This document shows positions 48,399 through 55,348 of a DNA stretch of 64,000 bases, piece by piece (the first letter of the stretch is position 1; each line of letters begins with the position of its first letter). The notes below the pieces were generated by a model, which made no database searches, was not told where the DNA came from, and saw nothing but the letters and a program-made list of their open reading frames with translations. The position numbers and the translations under genes are program-made. The DNA is from JANMDU01 sp043777675 (GTDB lineage Bacteria > Pseudomonadota > Gammaproteobacteria > Burkholderiales > Burkholderiaceae_C). The stretch is taken from the NCBI GenBank assembly GCA_043777675.1, contig JAYWHR010000009.1, positions 1 to 64,000 of the forward strand. Reading direction: 5' to 3'.

Positions 48399-49886
48399 TT
48401 AAGCGGCCTCTTTCATAGCGGGAGTGCTTAACTCCACAAATTCGAGCACGAGATTGCGGGCAACGAGCGAGCGATATGCCCAAGTGGCGCGCAGGCCATC
48501 GCGAGCGGGGAAGCTGGCGGAAATCGCTGCGTCAATCTCGCTGGCCTTCACATCAAAAGGCGATTTCCCCTCGAGCACGGCCTCGATTTTAGGCGCGCGG
48601 CAAGGCGAAGGCGCCATGCCGTTGTAGGCCAACTTGACGTTTTTGAGCTTGCCGTTTGAAAGCTCAAAGCTCATCGCGGCGCAAGTAGCGGAGATGTCTT
48701 GATCGAAACGTTTGCTGATTTTGTGCGCCTTGAATTGGCTGCCCGATTTGGGCTTGGGCAGCTCAATTGCGATAATGAATTCACCGGCCTGCATCACATT
48801 GGCTTTCATGCCCGTGTAGAAAGCATCCAGCGCCACCACGCGCTTCTTATCGCCTTTGCGCAAATGCAGCGTGGCACCCAAAGCCATCAAGCAAGGCATC
48901 GTGTCGCCAATCGGTGAGCCGTTGGCAATATTGCCTGCAAGAGTCGCGGTAGAGCGGATCGGCGGCGAACCAAAGCGGCGCAGCACTTCAGCGAAATCAG
49001 GATAAGCCTCGCTCACCAAATTCATCACTTGTTCCAGTGGCACAGCCGCACCAATCATCCAGATCGAGGCAGTTTCCTTCACCGCTAGCAGCTCAGCCAC
49101 ATTGCCCAAATAGCAAATATTCTCAGGGCGAGCAAACTGTTTGTTGACCTGCAAGCCAATCTCTGTGCTGCCCGCTAGCAGCGTGGCTTGCGGATAGTCT
49201 TTCAAATATTGAGCCACTTCATCCACAGTAGATGGCGAGACGAACTCGCTGCCTTTTTTCGTGCGCACCACAGGCTGAATCACCATCTGGCCTTCCAGCC
49301 CGAGCGTAGGCTGCTTGTCTCGCGCAATTTCTTTGAGCAAAGCCACGTCTTGTGCATCTTCAATTTTGAGCTCAGCCGCAGGCCGCTGGCAAGCTTTCAA
49401 AGTTGCATCAATGATGGGTTTGTAGCCCGTGCAGCGGCACAGATTGCCAGAGAGCGCATCGTTCACCTGCGTGCGGGAGGGACTTGCAATCGTCTGCACC
49501 ATACCCGCCAAACTCATCACAATCCCCGGCGTACAAAAGCCGCATTGCGAGCCAAAGCAATCAACCATTTCCTTTTGAATCGGGTGCAGCGTGCCATCCG
49601 CTTTCTTCAAGCTCTCTACCGTCTTGAGCGATTTGCCATCCAGCGTAGGCAGAAGCTGCATGCAAGAGTTCACAGGCACATAATCGACACCCGTGCCCTT
49701 CACATCAAGTTGCCCAACCAGCACCACACAAGCCCCGCAATCGCCCTCTGCGCAGCCCTCTTTCGTGCCCGTCCGGTTCAGACCCTCGCGCAAATAATCC
49801 AGCACAGTCGTCGTGCGGCGCTTGCCTTGGGCTTCAACAATTTTGCCGTCTAGGACAAAGCGAACTGTATTGGTGACTCGGCTCAT
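48399..49886 (-). CDS. xdhA: Xanthine dehydrogenase iron-sulfur/FAD subunit
   Basis: This 495-aa subunit passes electrons from the molybdenum site to NAD. The first [2Fe-2S] domain has C45, C50 and C53 (GCAEGDCGACVV), and the second has CGFCTPGIVMSL and CRCTGYKPII. A FAD domain follows, with NIANGSPIGDTMP. I start it at 49886 (MSRVTNTVRFVLDG); an upstream in-frame ATG at 49928 adds residues without similarity. It heads xdhA–xdhB, and a TCGTAT dyad 45 bp upstream may be the operator. Confidence 0.93.
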   Translation of the reverse strand: MSRVTNTVRFVLDGKIVEAQGKRRTTTVLDYLREGLNRTGTKEGCAEGDCGACVVLVGQLDVKGTGVDYVPVNSCMQLLPTLDGKSLKTVESLKKADGTLHPIQKEMVDCFGSQCGFCTPGIVMSLAGMVQTIASPSRTQVNDALSGNLCRCTGYKPIIDATLKACQRPAAELKIEDAQDVALLKEIARDKQPTLGLEGQMVIQPVVRTKKGSEFVSPSTVDEVAQYLKDYPQATLLAGSTEIGLQVNKQFARPENICYLGNVAELLAVKETASIWMIGAAVPLEQVMNLVSEAYPDFAEVLRRFGSPPIRSTATLAGNIANGSPIGDTMPCLMALGATLHLRKGDKKRVVALDAFYTGMKANVMQAGEFIIAIELPKPKSGSQFKAHKISKRFDQDISATCAAMSFELSNGKLKNVKLAYNGMAPSPCRAPKIEAVLEGKSPFDVKASEIDAAISASFPARDGLRATWAYRSLVARNLVLEFVELSTPAMKEAA

Positions 49887-49930
49887 GAAATTTGTTACCC
49901 TTGTAGCGAGCCTCAATTTTATTTCCAAAC

Positions 49931-49949
49931 TCGTATAGCTATCATACGA
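49931..49949. promoter_or_regulatory. Inverted-repeat operator candidate upstream of xdhA
   Basis: TCGTAT and ATACGA flank a 7-bp spacer, 45-63 bp upstream of the xdhA start and just beyond the DUF2256 stop. The position fits a purine-responsive regulator controlling the xdh genes. Confidence 0.4.
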
Positions 49950-49960
49950 AATTCAATATA

Positions 49961-50131
49961 TCAACCAGATTTGGCGCGTCTGCAAGCTTCAGAGCAGTAT
50001 TTCACACTCTCCCAATTCTTCTCCCAAGCCTTGCGCCAAGTCATCTCTTTGCCGCATACAGCACAAGGCTTGCTCGGCAGATAAGACTTGTTCCCTCTGA
50101 AGTTGGTTTTGGAATGGTGTTTGTTCGGCAT
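49961..50131 (-). CDS. DUF2256 zinc-ribbon-like small protein
   Basis: This is a 56-aa basic protein beginning MPNKHHSKTNFRGNKSYLPS. It has one CxxC (CAVCGKEMTWRKAWEKNWE) and a second Cys pair (KYCSEACRR) that would bind one zinc. The W-R-K-x-W-x-x-x-W-x-x-V-K-Y-C-S pattern is the DUF2256 family signature. It is shorter than usual annotation limits, and function is unknown. The reading runs from ATG 50131 to TGA 49961, upstream of xdhA on the same strand. Confidence 0.8.
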   Translation of the reverse strand: MPNKHHSKTNFRGNKSYLPSKPCAVCGKEMTWRKAWEKNWESVKYCSEACRRAKSG

Positions 50132-50277
50132 GAGGTGCACATTTTAGGAAATTCGAGCTCCGCTAATTTTGCAGCCTAAATTTCCGTCAGCAAGGATGTT
50201 TCCAGTTACAAACGTTCACTCGGAGTCGAGCATAAAAGCATAACATCACTGTATGTTTTTAATAGACGTGTCGGGGA

Positions 50278-51633
50278 ATGTTCTTGAAAATTATTTTACA
50301 AAAATTATTACGATTACCGTTCGCGATGCCTTTATTGGTTTCAGCCGTTTTGGTCTTAGCTCTTGTTGGAGAGGCTGCGTATCAATCTGCTAAATCAACA
50401 TTGACTGGAGGCATCGCGCTCACAGATGCTCGAATGGATACCACCAAATTACTTCAGCTGCTTACTGAGGCTGAATCCTCACAGCGCGGGTTTTTCCTGA
50501 CCAATAATTCGGCGTATCTAAACGCCTTTCATGATACAGAAAAGCAAATTAAGCAGAATGCCTATTTTTTGCATCGCATGGGCGCGCTTATCCACGATGA
50601 CTTTAACTCTAGCGACGAGATTCGCATGGCGGTCAATGTGAAATTTGAAGAGATGAACCGCAACTTAGAGTTAGCACAAAATAATCAACTTAACAAGGCC
50701 ATAGAAATAGTGCAATCAGGCGATGGCAAGCGCCAAATGGAGGCGCTGCAAAGCATGATTCAAGCCAAATTGAATATTGCTGAGCAACAGCAAATTGATG
50801 CGCGCATAGATATTTATGAAGCGCTTTTGTTTAACCGATTAGCTATCTTCGTGTTATCTTGTATCTTGGCTATTGGTCTTTATTTACATACGCTGCAATC
50901 TAATACGCTCGATCGTGAACGTGCAGATTACCAGAAAAAATTGGAGGACGAAGTTGCTGAAAAAAGCCGAGGTATCAAAACGTTAGCAGCTTGGCTAGAA
51001 ACTGCTCGGGAAGAAGAAAAATCTCACCTAGCCAGAGAATTACATGATGAATTAGGCGGCATACTGACTGCAGCGAAATACACCTTACTACGCATCCGCA
51101 ATAAGATGGCGCACGAGCCGCAGAATGCAGAATTGATTGAATCTCTTGTAGGCCACCTCAATCAGGGAATCGCACTGAAGCGAAGAATTATTGAGGATTT
51201 ACGGCCGACTACTTTAAGTATTTTAGGCTTCCATGTTGCGCTTGAAAACCTGTGCTCGCAAACCCAGCAACAACTCGGCGTGACAGTTACGGCAAATATC
51301 TCTTCAATTCATTTGAAGCCAGAGATGGAGTTAGCCATGTTTCGCGTTGCTCAGGAAGCGCTGGTTAATATCTCTAAATATGCCAAGGCTACACACATTT
51401 CAGTATTACTTGAGCAAAACGCTGGAGGCACGCTGTTGCGAATCATTGATAACGGCATCGGCTTCGACTTTAACCAGCAACAATCAGGACGCCATGGTGT
51501 AGCCGGGATGCAATTTCGAATGGAGAGTCACGGCGGTACGTTGACTATTTTTACCGAACCGAATCATGGCGCGACAGTAGAAGCCCGATTTCCGCATCTG
51601 ATTGTCACGCCAAAGTTGGCCGTCGTCGCTTGA
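50278..51633 (+). CDS. CHASE3-type sensor histidine kinase, orphan
   Basis: This is a 451-aa membrane sensor kinase. A membrane segment (about 15-35), an extracytoplasmic helical sensor of CHASE3 type (residues about 40-185, with TEAESSQRGFFLTNNSAYL) and a second membrane segment (about 190-210) come first. Then follow a coiled coil and a NarX-type HisKA_3 box with H256 in LARELHDELGG. The ATPase domain has VAQEALVNISKYAKAT, DNGIGF and GRHGVAGMQFRMESHGG. HisKA_3 kinases normally work with a LuxR-type regulator, but none is adjacent. The gene looks more A+T-rich than its neighbours, so it may be a later arrival. Confidence 0.9.
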   Translation: MFLKIILQKLLRLPFAMPLLVSAVLVLALVGEAAYQSAKSTLTGGIALTDARMDTTKLLQLLTEAESSQRGFFLTNNSAYLNAFHDTEKQIKQNAYFLHRMGALIHDDFNSSDEIRMAVNVKFEEMNRNLELAQNNQLNKAIEIVQSGDGKRQMEALQSMIQAKLNIAEQQQIDARIDIYEALLFNRLAIFVLSCILAIGLYLHTLQSNTLDRERADYQKKLEDEVAEKSRGIKTLAAWLETAREEEKSHLARELHDELGGILTAAKYTLLRIRNKMAHEPQNAELIESLVGHLNQGIALKRRIIEDLRPTTLSILGFHVALENLCSQTQQQLGVTVTANISSIHLKPEMELAMFRVAQEALVNISKYAKATHISVLLEQNAGGTLLRIIDNGIGFDFNQQQSGRHGVAGMQFRMESHGGTLTIFTEPNHGATVEARFPHLIVTPKLAVVA

Positions 51634-51639
51634 ACTGAT

Positions 51640-52392
51640 TCAACTCAGCGTATTGAAATAGTGATGCGTATCGGTGCGGTAATAGCCACGTCGTAATTCC
51701 ATCGGCTTGTCGCTATAAGTGAATGCAACCCGCTCGACGAATAGCAGGGGTGTTGAAAGTTTCACTTTCAACAACATACTCTGTTCACCCGATGCAAGCA
51801 ATGCACGAATTTTCTCATCTGCTCTGAGCATTCGCACGTTATATTCAGTTTCAAACAGCGCGTAGCTGGGACCAGGATAGCTGGCGAGTTGCTCCGCTGT
51901 TAAGCCTTTAAAGGCCACTGCGGGCAGCCAAATGTCTTCCAAAATCGTGGGTACGCCTTTAAAACCAAGCAGGCGGCGAGCTTGAATCACGGCATCGCCT
52001 GCGCGAAGGTTGAGGAGCTTGGCGATTTCTGCGCTGGCACGGCTTTTTTTGCATTCCAAAATTTCCCGCTCAGCCGGGCCTTCGCTACCTGGTGCACCAC
52101 TATCAGGCACGAGTTTCAAAAAACGGAATTGCACTTGTTTTTCTTCGTGCGTAGCCACGAATGTGCCTTTGCCTTGGCGGCGATTGACTAAGTTTTCTGC
52201 GGCCAACTCGTCAATTGCTTTGCGCACCGTGCCTTGGCTCACGCGGTAACGGGCGGCCAGATCAATTTCGCTGGGGATCGTCTCGCCCGGCATCCACTCG
52301 CCCGTTTGCAGGCTCTGCAAGATCAGGGTTTTGATTTGGCTGTAGAGCGGGGTAAAGGACGGCGCATCCAGCTTCTCGGGCGTATTAGCCAT
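51640..52392 (-). CDS. GntR-family regulator (HutC/UTRA type) next to mdh
   Basis: This is a 250-aa regulator with a winged-helix GntR domain (PLYSQIKTLILQSLQTGEW, ETIPSEIDLAARYRVSQGTV, RRQGKGTFVA) and a UTRA ligand-binding domain (about residues 95-240). It diverges from mdh, and a TCTTATATAAGA dyad lies between the starts. In related betaproteobacteria a GntR gene occupies this position beside TCA-cycle genes, so control of mdh, the citE-like gene and acnB by a TCA intermediate is likely but inferred. It ends 6 bp from the kinase stop. Confidence 0.9.
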   Translation of the reverse strand: MANTPEKLDAPSFTPLYSQIKTLILQSLQTGEWMPGETIPSEIDLAARYRVSQGTVRKAIDELAAENLVNRRQGKGTFVATHEEKQVQFRFLKLVPDSGAPGSEGPAEREILECKKSRASAEIAKLLNLRAGDAVIQARRLLGFKGVPTILEDIWLPAVAFKGLTAEQLASYPGPSYALFETEYNVRMLRADEKIRALLASGEQSMLLKVKLSTPLLFVERVAFTYSDKPMELRRGYYRTDTHHYFNTLS

Positions 52393-52428
52393 GGCAGGGG
52401 GAATAGGCTTAAAAAAAAGCTGAGTTTA

Positions 52429-52447
52429 TCTTATATAAGACATAAGA
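52429..52447. promoter_or_regulatory. GntR operator candidate between gntR and mdh
   Basis: A perfect 12-bp dyad TCTTATATAAGA (52429-52440) is followed by CATAAGA, a third copy of the half site. It lies 37 bp upstream of the gntR start and about 130 bp upstream of mdh. It may serve both directions. Confidence 0.6.
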
Positions 52448-52576
52448 CAAAACGCTGAAATCTTGGTTTCGAGGGTAAACTCTAGGGGTTTTGCTGCAGC
52501 GCTTTGAAAGCTCATCGTTACAGAGCCGTTTCAACACCCAGTTTTATTTTTTTATCTTCTAACCTAGGAGCCTCCC

Positions 52577-53563
52577 ATGAGCAAGAAACCCGTTCGCGTA
52601 GCCGTTACCGGCGCTGCTGGCCAAATTGGCTATGCCCTGCTGTTCCGCATTGCCTCTGGCGAAATGCTGGGCAAAGATCAGCCTGTGATTTTGCAATTGC
52701 TTGAAATCCCCGATGAGAAAGCCCAAAACGCACTCAAAGGCGTCATGATGGAATTGGAAGATTGCGCCTTCCCATTGCTCGTGGGCATGGAAGCGCATTC
52801 TGACCCTCTTGGCGCCTTCAAAGACACTGACTACGCCTTGCTCGTTGGCTCACGCCCTCGCGGCCCCGGCATGGAGCGCGCTGAGCTCTTATCCATCAAC
52901 GGCGCGATTTTCACAGCACAAGGCAAGGCACTCAATGCTGTGGCTTCCCGCAATGTGCGCGTGCTCGTGGTGGGCAACCCAGCCAATACCAATGCCTACA
53001 TCGCGATGAAGAGCGCCCCCGATCTGCCGCGTAAAAACTTTACCGCCATGCTGCGCTTGGATCACAACCGCGCCGCCTCGCAAATCGCTGCCAAAACAGG
53101 CAAGGCTGTGGGCGATATTGAGAAACTCTGCGTTTGGGGCAACCACTCGCCCACGATGTATGCCGACTACCGCTTTGCTAACGTGGCTGGCGCATCCATC
53201 AAAGACATGATCAACGATCAAGAGTGGAACGCCAATACTTTCTTGCCAACGGTGGGCAAACGCGGTGCAGCCATCATTGCAGCGCGCGGCCTGTCTTCAG
53301 CAGCCTCAGCAGCGAATGCGGCCATTGACCACATGCGCGATTGGGCGCTCGGCACCAACGGCAAATGGGTCACGATGGGCATCCCATCCAATGGCGAATA
53401 CGGCATTCCGAAAGATGTGATGTTTGGCTTCCCCGTGACCTGCGAAGGTGGCGAATACAAGATCGTCGAAGGCCTTGCCATCGACGCCTTCAGCCAAGAG
53501 CGCATCAACCTCACGCTTAAAGAGCTCACCGATGAGCAAGCGGGCGTGGCTCACTTGGTCTAA
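52577..53563 (+). CDS. mdh: Malate dehydrogenase
   Basis: Mdh interconverts malate and oxaloacetate with NAD. The 328-aa protein has the Rossmann motif VTGAAGQIGYALLFRI, substrate Arg residues in GSRPRGPGMERAELL, the NPANTNAYIA segment, and the catalytic His in CVWGNHSPTMYADYR. This is the cytosolic-type bacterial Mdh of about 328 aa. A ribosome site (TAGGAG) precedes the ATG. It begins the mdh–citE-like–secreted protein–acnB series. Confidence 0.96.
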   Translation: MSKKPVRVAVTGAAGQIGYALLFRIASGEMLGKDQPVILQLLEIPDEKAQNALKGVMMELEDCAFPLLVGMEAHSDPLGAFKDTDYALLVGSRPRGPGMERAELLSINGAIFTAQGKALNAVASRNVRVLVVGNPANTNAYIAMKSAPDLPRKNFTAMLRLDHNRAASQIAAKTGKAVGDIEKLCVWGNHSPTMYADYRFANVAGASIKDMINDQEWNANTFLPTVGKRGAAIIAARGLSSAASAANAAIDHMRDWALGTNGKWVTMGIPSNGEYGIPKDVMFGFPVTCEGGEYKIVEGLAIDAFSQERINLTLKELTDEQAGVAHLV

Positions 53564-53568
53564 GTGCG

Positions 53569-54633
53569 ATGCATCCACGCGAGGTTTTGCTCGGCTCTCA
53601 AGCAGCGGCTTTCGCTATGCCTGTGGTTGATCATTACTGCGGCGTGGAAGCGCGCATGAAAAAGTCTTTGGCGCTACAAGCCGAGTTGATTGAAGAATTC
53701 GGCGCTTGTGTGATGGATGTGACGCTAGACTGCGAAGACGGCGCACCTGCTGGCAAAGAGTTTGAGCATGCAAACTTAGTGCTGAATACGCTCCTTGCCG
53801 GCATAGAATGTTCGCGCAGTGCTATTAAAAGCATAGCTCCGCGTATTGGCGTGCGACTGCATGCCGTCGATCATGCTGCGTTTGCTGATGATGTACGCAT
53901 TATTGTGGGCGGTGCGGCGCAGCATTTGGCATACGTGATGATTCCCAAAGTGGAAACCGCTGCGGATGTAGATTTAGCCGCGAAAGCGATCGACTCAGCC
54001 GCAAGTCAAGCACGTGCTGCAAAGCTACCCATCCACGCGCTCATCGAATCCAGTGCAGCGGTCTCAAAAGTCTTTGAAATCGCAGCCCATCCCCGCGTGC
54101 AAAGCATCAGCTTCGGCCTGATGGATTTTGTCTCCAGCCATGGCGGTGCTATTCCTGCCAGCGCGATGAGTGCGCAGGGCCAGTTCACACATCCGCTGGT
54201 GATCCGCGCCAAATTGGAAATAGCCGCCGCCTGCCACGCCCATGGCAAAGTGCCTAGTCATTGCGTGGTCACAGAGTTTGCTGACACTGCCAAGCTGCAA
54301 GATGCCGCCACGCAAGCGAGCCAGCAGCTTGGATTTACTCGCATGTGGAGCATTCATCCAAGTCAAGTGCGCCCGATTCTAGAGGCTATGTCGCCGCAAT
54401 GGCGCGACATCGAAGCCGCGATGAAGATCGTCGCTCTTGGTGCAGACAGTCATTGGGCTCCAGCAAGTTTTAACGGCCACTTACACGATCGCGCCAGCTA
54501 CCGCTATTATTGGCAGTTGTTGGAGCGCGCATTTGCAACGGGCCGTCTGAATTTTGAGCATTTGCCCACCTGCTTGCATGAGTTCTTCACGCCGGCTTCC
54601 ACTACACCCGCATTAGAAAGCGCTGCACCATGA
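53569..54633 (+). CDS. HpcH/HpaI aldolase / citrate lyase beta-like protein, with repeat-encoded insert
   Basis: This 354-aa TIM-barrel protein belongs to the CitE/HpcH family: VTLDCEDGAPAGKEFEHANLVLN (metal Glu/Asp), the Arg/Glu in IPKVETAADV, ALIESSAAV, and ISFGLMDFVSSHGGAI. It probably cleaves or forms a CoA-linked acid such as malyl- or citramalyl-CoA. Residues about 75-90 (LAGIECSRSAIKSIA) come from a reverse copy of the dispersed palindromic element. It sits 5 bp after mdh and overlaps the next gene by ATGA. The substrate is not known. Confidence 0.85.
   Translation: MHPREVLLGSQAAAFAMPVVDHYCGVEARMKKSLALQAELIEEFGACVMDVTLDCEDGAPAGKEFEHANLVLNTLLAGIECSRSAIKSIAPRIGVRLHAVDHAAFADDVRIIVGGAAQHLAYVMIPKVETAADVDLAAKAIDSAASQARAAKLPIHALIESSAAVSKVFEIAAHPRVQSISFGLMDFVSSHGGAIPASAMSAQGQFTHPLVIRAKLEIAAACHAHGKVPSHCVVTEFADTAKLQDAATQASQQLGFTRMWSIHPSQVRPILEAMSPQWRDIEAAMKIVALGADSHWAPASFNGHLHDRASYRYYWQLLERAFATGRLNFEHLPTCLHEFFTPASTTPALESAAP
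53793..53837 (-). repeat. Dispersed palindromic element, in-frame copy in the citE-like gene
   Basis: Reverse copy: TTGCCGGCATAGAATGTTCG, then CGCAGTGCTATT, then AAAAGCATAGC. It is read as LAGIECSRSAIKSIA, right after the metal-binding loop of the barrel. Confidence 0.88.
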
Positions 54634-55241
54634 GATTACTATCACTTCGCTCGTTTACCGTCTTCGCCTCGCTGGCGTTGCTGGCCATCCCATCGGTCTA
54701 TGCGCAAACGGTAGCCAAGCAAAAAGCCACCAGCAATGCCGCAGACCGCGAAAAATTCAAGCAAGAGGCTGCTAGCAAGCCAGAGCCTGCGTTATCCGCT
54801 GATCTTTTAGCCATTGCAGAGCGCGTCCAAACCGGTCGCATTGCCTGCGAGTTAGGGCATAACGTGGGTCTAATCGCCGATGAAAAATCGCCAGGTTACT
54901 TCACCATCACCACGGGTAGCCAGCGATTTCGCGCTATCCCTGTGCCCACGACAACAGGCGCGATTCGCCTCGAAGATAAAGCACGCGGTGGCGTGTGGCT
55001 CCAGCTGGCCAATAAATCCATGCTGCTCGATGAAAAAAATGGCAGACGCTTGGCCGATGAATGCGTGAATTCCAGTCAGAAATTGGTGGCGGATGCGATG
55101 AAAGCTGCACCGCCGCCAAGCATCCTTGGCACACCATTAGGCACTGTGCCCAACGCAGCGCCTTTGCCACAGTCTGAGCCTAGTGTGCCTACTGCTGCAT
55201 CGGCGCCAGCTCCGGTCAACGTCAATGTAACCACTCGGTAA
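54630..55241 (+). CDS. Secreted/periplasmic hypothetical protein
   Basis: This is a 203-aa protein with a signal peptide (MRLLSLRSFTVFASLALLAI, cleavage near VYAQ). A helical charged stretch, a compact central domain (IACELGHNVGLI, GYFTITTGSQRFRAIPV) and a Pro/Ala-rich tail follow. I cannot name a family. It overlaps the citE-like gene by ATGA and precedes acnB, a placement that suggests cotranscription with the TCA genes. Confidence 0.7.
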   Translation: MRLLSLRSFTVFASLALLAIPSVYAQTVAKQKATSNAADREKFKQEAASKPEPALSADLLAIAERVQTGRIACELGHNVGLIADEKSPGYFTITTGSQRFRAIPVPTTTGAIRLEDKARGGVWLQLANKSMLLDEKNGRRLADECVNSSQKLVADAMKAAPPPSILGTPLGTVPNAAPLPQSEPSVPTAASAPAPVNVNVTTR

Positions 55242-55252
55242 CTTATGCACTG

Positions 55253-55299
55253 AACGCTATCTTATTGATAGCTACCAACGCATATTTTATGCCGGCCAC
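55253..55299 (+). repeat. Dispersed palindromic element, intergenic (before acnB)
   Basis: Forward copy: CGCTATCTTATTGATAGC, then CAACGC, then ATATTTTATGCCGGCC. It lies in the leader of acnB, 50 bp before its start. Confidence 0.85.
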
Positions 55300-55348
55300 A
55301 GACATATTTTCTTTATATTTTATCGATCTTCTCTCTTAGGAACACGTC

